From NCBI GenBank assembly GCA_016303095.1, contig JAEDMH010000006.1, positions 1-36,168 of the forward strand: a stretch of DNA of 36,168 bases, in the 5' to 3' direction. The DNA comes from Lentisphaeria bacterium (lineage in GTDB: Bacteria > Verrucomicrobiota > Lentisphaeria > Oligosphaerales > Oligosphaeraceae). Made by a program: the position numbers and the translations under genes. Every line of letters begins with the position of its first letter. Position 1 is the stretch's first letter. Positions 7,341 through 16,355 of the stretch are shown one piece after another. The notes below the pieces were generated by a model. The model saw only the letters and a list, made by a program, of their open reading frames with translations, did no database searches and had not been told where the DNA came from.

Positions 7341-8927
7341 TCAAGGGCGTCTCCTGCGTTCGGAGGAGGAGGGGATTTTTGCCTCGTCCCGATATTTTCT
7401 CACCGTGCGGCGGGCCACCTGGATCCCCCGTTCCTTCAAGAGTTCCGAAATCTTGTCATCGGAGAGGGGCTTTTCAGGATTTTCTTCCTGAATCATCTCC
7501 TTGATCTTCTCCGTCACGTACTGTCGTGTCACATTGGTCTCCACCTCCTGTCCGGCGGCGTCCCGCACCTTCATGCTGACGCCGCCGGAGGGGAAGAAGC
7601 GGCTGAACTCCAGCACTCCCCAGGGGGTCTCCATGTATTTGGCATTGACCGCCCGGGAGATGGTGCTGTTGGCGATCTTGAGTTCGCCGGTGAGGCTTTC
7701 CTGGGTCAGGGGTTTCAGTTTTCTCTCATCTCCCCGGCTTTCAAAGTAGTCGTGCTGTTTTTCCAGGATTTTCTGGGCCACCATGAGGATCGTGTCGTCC
7801 CGCCGCTTCACCCCGTAGATGAAATCGGTGGCCTCCTGAAGTTTGTCCCGGAGATATTTCACTGTCTCCTTTTCCAGGGGGACGGTCTTTCCGTTGCCCA
7901 GGGGGATGGCCCCATGCTCCAGCATGAGGAGATGTTCCCTGTCATAGCCCAGCCTGGTGCCGCGGCTTTCGAAGAAGAACTTGCCATCCTTCCCGATGCG
8001 CAAGACCACATCCGGCTCCACATAAGAGGCGCTCTCCCCGTATTCCTCCAGGGGATTCTGCTTCAAATTCTTTTTCAGCCATTCCAGGGAATCCCGGACC
8101 TCCTCCTCGCTGCAGGAAAGCGCCTCCCCGATCTCCCGAGGAGACTTTTCCTGAATGAGCAACGCCAGCACCTGCCCTTCCCGGCTCTCCTTCCGCCCCA
8201 TGCGCGCCAACTGGAGCATAAGACATTCCCCCAGGGTGCGCCCGCCGATGCCGGGGGGCTCCATCCGCTGCTGGAAGATCTGGATGGCCTTTTCCAGCAA
8301 CGCCGGGGTGGTTTCCAAGCTTCGGCACAACTCCTCGTCGGTGCCCTCCAGGATGCCCTGAGGAGAGAGGGCGTCGCACAAGCCCCGGCAGATTTCCAGA
8401 AGGGGTTCCGGGATGTCCCAGAGGCATTCGGCACAAAGCTTCTTCAGCTTTTCCCCCCGGGAGGGCTCCCGGGTCAGGGATTCCATCCTGTGCTGGCGCC
8501 ACTCCTCCTCATCCTGATTCCGAAACTCCCTCTCCATCTCATAGGGAGCCTCCTGATCCCAACTCGTGTGCTCCGCCTCCTCCCCTTCCCTGGCGTGTCC
8601 TCCCTCTCCTTCCGGGAGAGGCCCCTCCGCCGCCCGGGCGGCCACTTCCTCCCAATATTCCTTCCCGTCCCCATCCCAGGAGCTTTCCAGGCGGGGGGGC
8701 GGTTCCAGCTGGCTTTCCAGAACAGGCTGTTCCGCAGGCACTTCCGCCAGCATCACGTTTTCCTGCAGTTTTTGGCGGATCTCCGTGCGCAAATCCAGCT
8801 TCGGCATGGTCAGCAGGTTCAGGCCCATGATCTGCTGCTGGCTAAGAATCTGCTGCTGGCTGAGGCTTTGCTTCTGGCTCAGGTTCTGGCTAGGAGCCTG
8901 AACAAGTTGAAGATCGGGGGGGGGCAT
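7341..8927 (-). CDS. rpoN: RNA polymerase sigma-54 factor RpoN
   Basis: Sigma-54 directs RNA polymerase to -24/-12 promoters that need enhancer-binding AAA+ activators. The 528-residue protein has the Gln/Leu-rich region I (about 12-60, with L-S-Q-x-Q repeats that contact the activator) and an acidic region II (about 60-160). The core-binding and DNA-binding domains follow. The diagnostic RpoN box A-R-R-T-V-R-K-Y-R-D is at 505-514, then the typical I-P-S-S-S-E-R-R-R tail. The ATG at 8925-8927 is chosen over a TTG two codons upstream. The gene sits 58 bases after the rlmI-type gene and abuts namZ. No activator gene and no clear -24/-12 site were found in the window. Confidence 0.95.
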   Translation of the reverse strand: MPPPDLQLVQAPSQNLSQKQSLSQQQILSQQQIMGLNLLTMPKLDLRTEIRQKLQENVMLAEVPAEQPVLESQLEPPPRLESSWDGDGKEYWEEVAARAAEGPLPEGEGGHAREGEEAEHTSWDQEAPYEMEREFRNQDEEEWRQHRMESLTREPSRGEKLKKLCAECLWDIPEPLLEICRGLCDALSPQGILEGTDEELCRSLETTPALLEKAIQIFQQRMEPPGIGGRTLGECLMLQLARMGRKESREGQVLALLIQEKSPREIGEALSCSEEEVRDSLEWLKKNLKQNPLEEYGESASYVEPDVVLRIGKDGKFFFESRGTRLGYDREHLLMLEHGAIPLGNGKTVPLEKETVKYLRDKLQEATDFIYGVKRRDDTILMVAQKILEKQHDYFESRGDERKLKPLTQESLTGELKIANSTISRAVNAKYMETPWGVLEFSRFFPSGGVSMKVRDAAGQEVETNVTRQYVTEKIKEMIQEENPEKPLSDDKISELLKERGIQVARRTVRKYRDEAKIPSSSERRRRP

Positions 8928-8985
8928 AGGCAAAAGCAGGACAAGGGGAGGCGGGAGGATCTGGTCTCCCTCGGGGAAGGAGGGA

Positions 8986-10182
8986 TCAATCCATCCGCAA
9001 CTCCAGCCCCGTGAGATAGCGTCCCTCGGGGAAATTCAGGGCCATGGGGTGATCTGGGGCCTGGGTGAAGGTGCGCACCACCCGGGCGGAGCGTCCCGCA
9101 TCGGTCAACGCCTCCGCCACCACAGTCTGGAAGAACTCCGGGGTCATGGCGGCGCTGCAGGAGAAGGTCAGAAGGGTTCCTCCTGGATTCAATAGTTTGC
9201 ATCCCAGGAGATTCACGTCCTTGTAGCCCCGGGCCGCCCGGGGAAGGCGTCCCTGGGTGGAGGCAAATTTCGGGGGATCCAAGACAATCAGGTCGAAGGA
9301 GCGTCGGGAATCCCGGTATTTTCTCAGTTGGGTGAACATATCCCCCCGCTGGAAGGTCAGGCGAGGATCCCCCGCCAGCCCGTTCAGGCGGCAATTCTCC
9401 TGGGCCAGAGCCAGGGCGGCGGCGGCATCGTCCAGGAAGGTGACCTCCTTTGCGCCGGCCAGGGCGGAGCGAATGCCGAAGGCCCCGCTGTAGCAGCAGC
9501 AGTCCAGGACGCTGGCCCCGGAAGCCAAGGCATCCACAGCCAGCCGGTTTTCCCGCTGATCCAGATAGAATCCAGTCTTGTGCCCCCCGGGCATGTCCAT
9601 GCGGTAGAGCACCCCCTTTTCCCGGATGGTGAACTCCGGGGGCGGCTCCTCTCCCCAAAGGAGGCCGTCCGCCAACGGGAGTCCCTCCCGCAAGCGGGCT
9701 TCGGCCTCGGAACGCTCATAGATTCCCCGGACGCCCGGCAAGGCGGAAAGGGCGTCCACCAGGGGTTGTCTCCAGGCCTCCGCCCCGGCGGAAAGGAATT
9801 GGCAGGAGAGATAGGGGCCATACTGGTCCACCACCAGGCCGGGGAGGCCATCCGCCTCCCCGTGCACCAGCCGGAAGGCGTCTCCGGGCTGGAAGCCCAG
9901 GCCCCGGCGATAGGCGGAGGCCTCTTGGAGGCGGCGTCGGAAGAAATCGGAATCCACCCGTTCCTCTTGCCGCCAGGTCCAAATGCGCGCCCGGATTTGG
10001 GATTGGGGGGAGTAGGAGGCCCAGGCTAGAAATTCCCCCGAGGCCTTCCGCACCGCCACCGTTTCGCCGGAGGCAGGATTTCCCGTCACCTGTTCCACCG
10101 CCCCGGAGAAGATCCAAGGATGGTGGCGCAGCACCGAGGCTTCCCGGCGAGGGGCCAACAGAAGAGTTTTCTCTCTGCCCAT
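8986..10182 (-). CDS. rlmI: Class I SAM-dependent rRNA m5C methyltransferase (RlmI type)
   Basis: A 398-residue enzyme matching the RlmI/YccW family (E. coli RlmI is 396 residues), which methylates C5 of a cytosine in 23S rRNA (C1962 in E. coli). It has an N-terminal PUA RNA-binding domain (about 3-75) and an RlmI-specific middle segment. The Rossmann methyltransferase domain has the SAM-binding L-D-C-C-C-Y-S-G-A-F at 226-235 and L-D-P-P-K-F-A at 301-307. The catalytic cysteine is probably C342 in F-S-C-S. It starts three bases after the hldA stop codon, indicating coupling. Exact target base is inferred from the family. Confidence 0.85.
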   Translation of the reverse strand: MGREKTLLLAPRREASVLRHHPWIFSGAVEQVTGNPASGETVAVRKASGEFLAWASYSPQSQIRARIWTWRQEERVDSDFFRRRLQEASAYRRGLGFQPGDAFRLVHGEADGLPGLVVDQYGPYLSCQFLSAGAEAWRQPLVDALSALPGVRGIYERSEAEARLREGLPLADGLLWGEEPPPEFTIREKGVLYRMDMPGGHKTGFYLDQRENRLAVDALASGASVLDCCCYSGAFGIRSALAGAKEVTFLDDAAAALALAQENCRLNGLAGDPRLTFQRGDMFTQLRKYRDSRRSFDLIVLDPPKFASTQGRLPRAARGYKDVNLLGCKLLNPGGTLLTFSCSAAMTPEFFQTVVAEALTDAGRSARVVRTFTQAPDHPMALNFPEGRYLTGLELRMD

Positions 10183-10185
10183 GGT

Positions 10186-11196
10186 CTATGCCTGCTCCCG
10201 GAGAACCTGTTCCAGCTCCCCGGCCTCGATGGCCCGGGTGCCCACATAGCCCACCACGACGCCCGCCGCCTCGTTGGCCAAGGAGGCCGCCAGGGAGTGG
10301 GAAGCCCCTGCGCAGATGGCCAGGGTCATGGTGGCCATCACCGTGTCCCCCGCCCCGGAGACGTCGAAGACCTGGCGCGCCCGGGTGGGAATCACCATGG
10401 GCTCCGCCACCCCGGGACGGAAGAGGGCCATTCCCTCGGCGCCCAGGGTAATCAGCAGCAATTCGCTCTGCCACCGCTGCAGGAGCACCCGCCCCGCCTT
10501 CGCCAGGGCGGCATCATGGAGAGGATCCCCCATGCCCGGCACATAGGGCATTTCCGCCAGGGCGAAGGCTTCCATGCGATTGGGGGTCATCAGGGTAAGT
10601 CCGTTCACGTCAAAGGGGTGGGAAGGATGGGGATCCAGGGTGGACATCACCTGGCGGCTGCGGGCCAGAGCCGCCACCTGGGCCATGAACTCCCGGGTGA
10701 AAATCCCCTTGGCGTAGTCCTCCATCACCAAGGCATCCACCTTGCCGGAGGAAAGATCCTCCTCCAAGGCCTTCAAAATCTTCTGACGCACCTCCGGAAG
10801 GATTTCCCCGGGATTTTCCCGGTCCACCCGGACCACCTGCTGGTTTCCCGCCAGCACCCGGGTCTTCACCGTCGTGTGCCCCCCGGGAATGGTCACCACT
10901 CCCTGGGTCTCCGCCCCCGCCTCCTTCAGCAACGCGGACAGATTCCGTCCCTCCTCGTCATCTCCCAGGCAGCCGTAGACGGAAACTTTGCCCCCCAGGG
11001 AAAGGACATTCCGGGCCACGTTCGCCGCCCCGCCGGGAACATGATTCTCCCGTTTCACCAGAACCACAGGCACGGGGGCCTCCTGGGAGATGCGGGTGGC
11101 CTGGCCCCACAGATAGCGGTCCAGCATCAGATCCCCCACCACGGCGACGCGGCAACGGGGGAGGCGTTTTAGGATGTCCAACAGGATTCGATTCAT
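10186..11196 (-). CDS. hldA: D-glycero-beta-D-manno-heptose-7-phosphate kinase
   Basis: A PfkB/ribokinase-fold kinase that phosphorylates heptose 7-phosphate at C1 on the way to ADP-heptose for the lipopolysaccharide inner core. The 336 residues correspond to the kinase half of bifunctional HldE, with no nucleotidyltransferase domain, so this is the stand-alone form (HldA/RfaE1). Visible motifs are V-V-G-D-L-M-L-D-R-Y-L-W near the N-terminus, the P-G-G-A-A-N-V-A-R-N block at 54-63 and the PfkB signature D-V-S-G-A-G-D-T at 278-285 with catalytic D284. AGGA precedes the ATG. It lies between the FHA-like gene (18-base gap) and the rlmI-type gene (3-base gap). Confidence 0.9.
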   Translation of the reverse strand: MNRILLDILKRLPRCRVAVVGDLMLDRYLWGQATRISQEAPVPVVLVKRENHVPGGAANVARNVLSLGGKVSVYGCLGDDEEGRNLSALLKEAGAETQGVVTIPGGHTTVKTRVLAGNQQVVRVDRENPGEILPEVRQKILKALEEDLSSGKVDALVMEDYAKGIFTREFMAQVAALARSRQVMSTLDPHPSHPFDVNGLTLMTPNRMEAFALAEMPYVPGMGDPLHDAALAKAGRVLLQRWQSELLLITLGAEGMALFRPGVAEPMVIPTRARQVFDVSGAGDTVMATMTLAICAGASHSLAASLANEAAGVVVGYVGTRAIEAGELEQVLREQA

Positions 11197-11214
11197 GGAA
11201 ATGGCGTCCTTCCT

Positions 11215-11970
11215 CTAGGGATTTTCAATCAGGGCGCGGACAGGGTCCTCCACCTCCAGGGAGGCGGGAGGGGGAGAAAGGGAGGGGTTTTTCTCCAGCT
11301 GATCCAGAAACTGGCTCAACCGGGTCAGATTCTCCCTTTGGGCCTTTTGTTCCTGGGAGGAGAGGCGTTGTCCATAGTGACGGAGATAGGCGACCCTCCG
11401 TTCCATTTCCTCCCGGAGGGCGTCCAGGTAGGCGGCGGCCAGGGGATCTTGCTCCAGTTTGGCCTGGGTCTCCCGCTGGCGGAGGCGGCGGCGCAATTGA
11501 TCCACCTGGGCGGTCAGCGCTTGACTCTCCTGCTGCCACTGCACGGCAGGACTGCCCATGAGAAGGCCGCCCCACCCCAAGCAAACCCCCGCCTCCAGAA
11601 ACAGGGAAAAAATCACTCCCGCCAGGGCCAGCCCCCCCAGGGCATTGGCCACCCAGGAGGTGCCAGGGCGCCCATGGAGACGATAGAGACGCACCTCCCG
11701 CTCGCCCGCCACCACGGCTCCCCCTAGAGGAAGACGACAAGAGGCCCCCGGAGACAACTCCTGCCCCTCCACCTGCACGGGCTCCCTGCCCCCGTTCTCC
11801 ACCATCACGCCCCCCCCCTCTTCCCGAAAGGCGAGACGCACCCCCGCCGGCAACCCTTCCTTCTCCCCAAGAACCAAGGGCAGAGCCTCGGTCTCCCGGC
11901 ACTCCCCACGGGCAAACAGGGAGGCCAGATCACCGTCTCCATGATGGCGAACAAGAAATTGGAAAGGCAT
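11215..11970 (-). CDS. FHA-like membrane protein with coiled coil
   Basis: Not recognised as a named family. The 251-residue protein has an N-terminal beta-rich domain (about 1-98) whose spacing, ending in V-x-V-E-G-Q-E-L-x-P-G-x-x-x-x-L, resembles an FHA phosphopeptide-binding domain, although the FHA Ser/His signature is not clear. One or two hydrophobic segments (about 104-138) and a charged Gln/Arg/Glu-rich coiled coil (about 141-235) follow. This layout suggests an inner-membrane adaptor or scaffold. GGGAG lies upstream of the ATG. It sits between clpC and hldA on the same strand. Confidence 0.5.
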   Translation of the reverse strand: MPFQFLVRHHGDGDLASLFARGECRETEALPLVLGEKEGLPAGVRLAFREEGGGVMVENGGREPVQVEGQELSPGASCRLPLGGAVVAGEREVRLYRLHGRPGTSWVANALGGLALAGVIFSLFLEAGVCLGWGGLLMGSPAVQWQQESQALTAQVDQLRRRLRQRETQAKLEQDPLAAAYLDALREEMERRVAYLRHYGQRLSSQEQKAQRENLTRLSQFLDQLEKNPSLSPPPASLEVEDPVRALIENP

Positions 11971-12051
11971 GGGGGGCTCCCGAAAACTTCGCCTCCACGG
12001 AAGCCCCTCTTAGGCGGAAAGGCATTCCGTGTATGCATAAGTTATTGATTA

Positions 12052-14850
12052 TTAAGGAGTTACATCACCACCAGAAGGGCGGCGGCTGGTGCTTTTCCGC
12101 CGACCTCTCCTACGGGGAGAGGAGGTTTCGGCCTCAGGCTCTTCTCCCTCCTTTCCTGGAGAGGTCTCCTGAAGAGAAGGCTCTGGGGAAGCTTGGGCGA
12201 TGGTTTCCCCCTCCCCTTCGGCGAGGAAGCGGAAATCCAGGCGTCCGCCCTCGGGGGCGACGGTGACCAGGATCCCCTGGGATTCTTCTTTTTCCTCGTT
12301 CTGCTGAAGGATTTGGTCGGCCAGGGGATTTTCCACCATCTGCTCCACCACACGACGCACTTCCCGTGCGCCGAACTCGGTGCTGTACGCGCGCTCCAGC
12401 AACACCTCCAGGGCCTGGGGAGTGAAGGTCAGCTTTCGTCCCCGGGCGGCCAGACGACGGGAGATCACCCCCACTTCCAGGTCAATCACCCGGCGGATGT
12501 CCTCCCGCTGGAGCCCGCGGAAGACCACCAGTTCGTCCAGTCGGTTTAGAAATTCAGGGCGGAAGGTCTTCCGGGCGATCTCCAGGATTCGCTCCCGCAT
12601 CCCGGATTCCTCCTGAGCTGGGTCGTTGTCCCCGAATCCCAGACGGGAGGGATGGGCGAATCGCTGGGCGCCGGCATTGGAGGTCATCACGATGATGGCA
12701 TTGCGGAAAGAGACGGTTCTACCCAGTCCGTCGGTGAGCTGTCCCTCCTCGAAGATCTGGAGGAGGATGTTGCTCACATCCGGATGGGCCTTTTCCAGCT
12801 CGTCCAGCAGCACCACGCTGTAGGGGCGGCGCCGGATCTTCTCCGTCAGCTGTCCTCCTTCCTCGTAGCCCACATATCCCGGCGGGGCGCCCACCAGGCG
12901 GGAGACATTGAACTTGTCCATGTATTCGGACATGTCGATGCGGATCAGGGCATCGGCATCCCCGAACATCGCCTCCGCCAACTTCTTGGCCAGGTAGGTC
13001 TTGCCCACGCCGGTGGGGCCCAGGAAGAGGAAGCTGCCGATGGGGCGCCGGGGATCCCGGAGATCCGCCCGGGAGCGTCGCAGCGCCCGGCAGACGGCGT
13101 GGATCGCCTCGTCCTGGCCGATGATGGCCTTCCGCAGATCGTCCTCCATCTTCAAGATCCGCCGGCTCTCCTTTTCCTCCACCCGGGTCAAGGGGATTCC
13201 CGTCATGGAGGAGACCACCGCCCGGACATCCTCGGGTTCCAGGCACCGTCGGTTCTTGGCATCGTTCTCCTTCCATTGCTTCAGGAGCTCCTCCTTCTGC
13301 TTTTGGAGGGCGACCTCCTGTCCCCGGCACTGGACGGTCCTCCCGAAATCATTCTTGAGCGCGGCCTCCATCTTTTCCTTTTCGCACTGCTGAATCTGCC
13401 GATCCAGCTCGGAGAAATCCGGCATTTTCCGCTGGAAGCGGATGCGATACCGGGCCCCGGCCTCGTCCAGCACATCAATGGCCTTGTCCGGGAAGAAGCG
13501 GGAGGGGATGTAGCGATCCGCCAGCTTCACGGCCAGGCGCACGGTCTCCTCGGGATAGTTCACCCCGTGGTATTCCTCGTATTTCCCTTTCAGCCCCTGC
13601 AAAATCTCCACCGTTTCCTCGGCGGAGGGGGGATTCACCAGCACGGACTGGAAGCGGCGCTCCAAGGCGGAATCCTTTTCAATGCTCTTCCGATATTCTC
13701 CCATGGTGGTGGCCCCGATGGCCTGGACTTCCCCCCGGGAGAGGGCGGGCTTCATGATGTTGGCCGCATCCATGGTGCCCTCGCCGGAGCCCGCCCCCAC
13801 CATGGTATGGATCTCGTCGATGAAGAGGATGATGTTGCCCGCCTCCTGGGTCTCCTTCAGCACCCCCTTGAGGCGCTCCTCAAACTGTCCCCGAAACTTG
13901 GTGCCGGCCACCAGCAGGGTCAAATCCAAGGCGATCACCGAGGATTGGGCGAGATTCTCCGGCACCTTGCCCTCCACGATGGCCTGGGCCAGCCCCTCCA
14001 CAATGGCGGTCTTGCCCACGCCGGCCTCGCCAATGAGCACCGGATTGTTCTTGGTGCGACGGCTGAGAATCTGGATCACCCGCTCGATTTCCGCCGCACG
14101 CCCCACCACAGGATCCAACTTCCCTTGACGGGCCAGTTCGGTGAGATCCCGCCCATAGGTGCGCAGGGCGCTCTGGCGTTCCCGGCCGCCCCGTCCCCGG
14201 GGCATGGCCTCCTCCTCGGGAGGAGGCTCCTGGCCCAGGCCATGGCGTCTCCGGGGATTCTGCTCCTCCCCGGATTCCTCCGCCTCTCCTTCCTCCCCGG
14301 CCCCTTCCCCGGAATCCTCCTGGGGCTTGTCCTGCTTCTCCACCTCGTCCGCCGTGTCCTCGGGAACGAAGCGGGGATCCAACAGATGGTAAACCCACTT
14401 TCGCAGATCGTCGTAGGTCACCCCATGGCGGGCCAAGGCCTTGGCGGCAGAACTGCCCCCCTCCTTCAGAATGGCCAGGAGAAGATGTTCTATGCCGATG
14501 AACATGTACCCCAGACTCTCCGCCTGCGGCATGGCCAGGGCCAGAACCTTCTCCAGCCGGGCGGTGAAGACCAAAGGACGGGAGGACTCGGGCGCTTCCG
14601 GGGAAGAGCTCTCCTCCCCCTGGGGAAACATTTCCGTCAACAACTCGGCGCACAGCGCCTCCCGATCCACCTTCACATGCTCCAGATAATTCTTCGTGAC
14701 TCCCGAGGGATTGCCAAGGATGGCCAAAAGAAGATGCTCCACCCCCACATACTCCTGCCTGTGCAAGGCCGCCAAATTCTTCGCCCGATCCAAAATCTGC
14801 ACTGCCCGGGGCGTGAAATGCAGGGGCGTCTTGTTCTCTTCCGATGCCAT
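12052..14850 (-). CDS. clpC: ClpC-type AAA+ unfoldase (Clp protease ATPase subunit)
   Basis: A 932-residue Hsp100 ATPase that should unfold proteins and feed them to ClpP. It has two Clp N repeats (about 10-155), an unusual acidic Glu/Gly/Pro-rich linker (about 163-222) and a first AAA+ domain (Walker A G-E-A-G-V-G-K-T 274-281, Walker B D345-E346). A short UVR-like middle domain (about 480-525) and a second AAA+ domain (G-P-T-G-V-G-K-T 611-618, D683-E684) follow. The L-G-F tripeptide at 737-739 is the loop that docks onto ClpP, and with the short middle domain it favours ClpC over the disaggregase ClpB. The C-terminus is a basic S/R-rich tail. AAGG lies eight bases upstream of the ATG. It is the first gene of the leftward cluster. 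No clpP lies in the window. Confidence 0.92.
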   Translation of the reverse strand: MASEENKTPLHFTPRAVQILDRAKNLAALHRQEYVGVEHLLLAILGNPSGVTKNYLEHVKVDREALCAELLTEMFPQGEESSSPEAPESSRPLVFTARLEKVLALAMPQAESLGYMFIGIEHLLLAILKEGGSSAAKALARHGVTYDDLRKWVYHLLDPRFVPEDTADEVEKQDKPQEDSGEGAGEEGEAEESGEEQNPRRRHGLGQEPPPEEEAMPRGRGGRERQSALRTYGRDLTELARQGKLDPVVGRAAEIERVIQILSRRTKNNPVLIGEAGVGKTAIVEGLAQAIVEGKVPENLAQSSVIALDLTLLVAGTKFRGQFEERLKGVLKETQEAGNIILFIDEIHTMVGAGSGEGTMDAANIMKPALSRGEVQAIGATTMGEYRKSIEKDSALERRFQSVLVNPPSAEETVEILQGLKGKYEEYHGVNYPEETVRLAVKLADRYIPSRFFPDKAIDVLDEAGARYRIRFQRKMPDFSELDRQIQQCEKEKMEAALKNDFGRTVQCRGQEVALQKQKEELLKQWKENDAKNRRCLEPEDVRAVVSSMTGIPLTRVEEKESRRILKMEDDLRKAIIGQDEAIHAVCRALRRSRADLRDPRRPIGSFLFLGPTGVGKTYLAKKLAEAMFGDADALIRIDMSEYMDKFNVSRLVGAPPGYVGYEEGGQLTEKIRRRPYSVVLLDELEKAHPDVSNILLQIFEEGQLTDGLGRTVSFRNAIIVMTSNAGAQRFAHPSRLGFGDNDPAQEESGMRERILEIARKTFRPEFLNRLDELVVFRGLQREDIRRVIDLEVGVISRRLAARGRKLTFTPQALEVLLERAYSTEFGAREVRRVVEQMVENPLADQILQQNEEKEESQGILVTVAPEGGRLDFRFLAEGEGETIAQASPEPSLQETSPGKEGEEPEAETSSPRRRGRRKSTSRRPSGGDVTP

Positions 14851-15018
14851 ATTCTAACCTTCTCTCTCGTATGCCAAAAATGTTCCCGAACGGCCCTCCG
14901 CCGAGGAAAAGCCGCTCCTCCCGCCTCCGCAGGGGAATGCAGAAAAGGGAATGCCCTCAACAGGACAACTCTCCCTCCCCGGGGCATGCCATGCCGGCCC
15001 TCCGGGAGTAAACGGGTT

Positions 15019-15024
15019 AATATA
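15019..15024 (-). promoter_or_regulatory. Possible -10 element for clpC
   Basis: TATATT in an otherwise GC-rich stretch about 170 bases upstream of the clpC start. No good -35 is seen. The same hexamer occurs upstream of two other transcription units (16850-16855 and 22011-22016), which is the main reason to list it. Confidence 0.25.
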
Positions 15025-15219
15025 GCCCGCCCCAAGGAGGAAACCCCCCACTCTCTCCCCTCAAAGGGATTTTCGCCCCCGCCCCGTGCCCGGCAATCTC
15101 GCCGAAGCGCGGGCTTCCCTTCCTCTGGGAGGCTATGTTGACGTGGCGGCGTCCTTTCCGAAAATCATCTGCTTTTCCAGGGGAAGAATACATTATGGGG
15201 AGCGTCGTTCTTCCCTCAG

Positions 15220-15307
15220 GGGAGTCGGCTGCCGGCTCCCGTCTTTGTTCCGTGCTGTGCGTAGCCAATCCCGGTCGTCTCCTGTTCCTGGAATCGGAGG
15301 AGACCGG
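15220..15307 (+). promoter_or_regulatory. Structured leader upstream of ldhA
   Basis: Two hairpins stand in tandem before the ldhA ribosome binding site. At 15220-15240, a nine-pair stem (one T-G wobble) closes a CTG loop. At 15271-15307, a stem of four plus five pairs with a TCG bulge ends nine bases before AAGGAGG. The first is followed by GTCTTTGTTC, a weak T-rich stretch. An attenuator or structured 5' leader is possible, but no known riboswitch class is recognised. Confidence 0.3.
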
Positions 15308-15331
15308 CTATTTCCAAGGAGGTGCCCCCCC

Positions 15332-16348
15332 ATGAAGATTGCCTTCTTTGACACAAAGCCCTACGAGCGACAAGCCTTTCAAGCCCTGGCGAGCGCCTAT
15401 CCCAGCCTGTCCCTGGATTTCCGGGAGGAGCGTCTCACGCCGGCCACGGCCCCTTTGGCGGAGGGCTATCCCGTGGTCTGCGCCTTCGTCAACGACGACT
15501 TGCAAGCCAAGACCTTGGAGATTCTGGCCCGTGGGGGAACCCGTCTGTTGGCCATGCGTTGCGCCGGCTTCAACAATGTGGATCTTCGGGCGGCCTGCGG
15601 CAAGATGCAGGTCGTCCGGGTGCCCGGCTACTCTCCCCAGGCCGTGGCGGAGTTCACCTTGGCCCTGCTCCTGTGTGTCAACCGCCGGCTTCACCGGGCC
15701 TACACCCGGGTGCGGGAGGGAAACTTCTCCCTGGACGGATTGCAGGGCATGGTTCTCCACGGCAAGACCGTAGGGCTGGTGGGCACGGGAAGGATCGGCC
15801 AGGCCTTCGCCCGTCTCATGGCAGGATTTGGCGTGCGCCTTCTCTTCTCCGATCCCCACCCCCAGCCGGCGCTCCTTCTGGAAACCGGGGGAGAATACAC
15901 CAGCCTGGAGGAGCTCCTCCGCCACTCTGACGTGATCTCCCTCCACTGCCCCCTCACCCCGGAAAACACCCACCTCATCAACCGGGAGACCCTGCGCCAG
16001 ATGAAGCCCGGCGTCCTTCTGGTGAACACCAGCCGCGGCAAGCTGATTCACACCCAGGCCCTGATTCAGGCTCTCAAGACCGGGCGGGTGGGAGGCGCCG
16101 GACTGGATGTCTACGAGGAGGAGGCGGGGTATTTCTTCGAGGACCGTTCTTCCCGCATCATCAGGGACGATGTCCTGGCCCGCCTTCTGACCTTTCCCAA
16201 TGTGGTGCTCACCAGCCATCAGGCCTTCCTGACCCACGAGGCCCTGGCCAGCATCGCCCAAACCACCCTGGAGAACATCCGGGAATTCCAGGAGGGGAAA
16301 CCCCTCTCCCACAGCGTCTGCCAGGAGTGCCCTCTCCATCTCTGCTAA
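15332..16348 (+). CDS. ldhA: D-lactate dehydrogenase (D-2-hydroxyacid dehydrogenase family)
   Basis: This 338-residue NAD-dependent enzyme should reduce pyruvate to D-lactate, regenerating NAD in fermentation. The Rossmann dinucleotide motif V-G-L-V-G-T-G-R-I-G-Q-A starts near residue 149. The substrate Arg lies in V-N-T-S-R-G, the catalytic Glu near L-D-V-Y-E-E-E and the catalytic His in T-S-H-Q-A-F. The segment N-R-R-L-H-R-A-Y-T-R-V-R-E-G-N-F-S-L is typical of fermentative LdhA rather than of other family members. The ATG at 15332 is preceded by AAGGAGG eight bases upstream; the longer upstream frame is not used. The thioesterase follows seven bases after the stop codon. Confidence 0.85.
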   Translation: MKIAFFDTKPYERQAFQALASAYPSLSLDFREERLTPATAPLAEGYPVVCAFVNDDLQAKTLEILARGGTRLLAMRCAGFNNVDLRAACGKMQVVRVPGYSPQAVAEFTLALLLCVNRRLHRAYTRVREGNFSLDGLQGMVLHGKTVGLVGTGRIGQAFARLMAGFGVRLLFSDPHPQPALLLETGGEYTSLEELLRHSDVISLHCPLTPENTHLINRETLRQMKPGVLLVNTSRGKLIHTQALIQALKTGRVGGAGLDVYEEEAGYFFEDRSSRIIRDDVLARLLTFPNVVLTSHQAFLTHEALASIAQTTLENIREFQEGKPLSHSVCQECPLHLC

Positions 16349-16355
16349 CCCTGCC

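Larger units (their letters stand above)
14851..15331. other. Divergent gene-free region between clpC and ldhA
   Basis: About 480 bases with no supportable gene. It should hold the promoters of clpC (leftward) and ldhA (rightward). A TATATT lies at 15019-15024 on the minus strand and two hairpins lie in the ldhA leader (15220-15240 and 15271-15307). No CIRCE-type repeat and no sigma-54 site was found. Confidence 0.5.

Noticed and set aside
6324..9014. Long plus-strand open frame across namZ and rpoN
   Set aside because: Antisense to two recognised genes; its composition mirrors theirs and no motif is present.
12652..15141. Plus-strand open frame opposite clpC
   Set aside because: ClpC has all Walker motifs on the other strand; this frame is a shadow of it.
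14851..15331. Small frames in the clpC-ldhA gap as genes
   Set aside because: None has a ribosome binding site with a plausible protein; the last one runs through the ldhA start and ribosome binding site.
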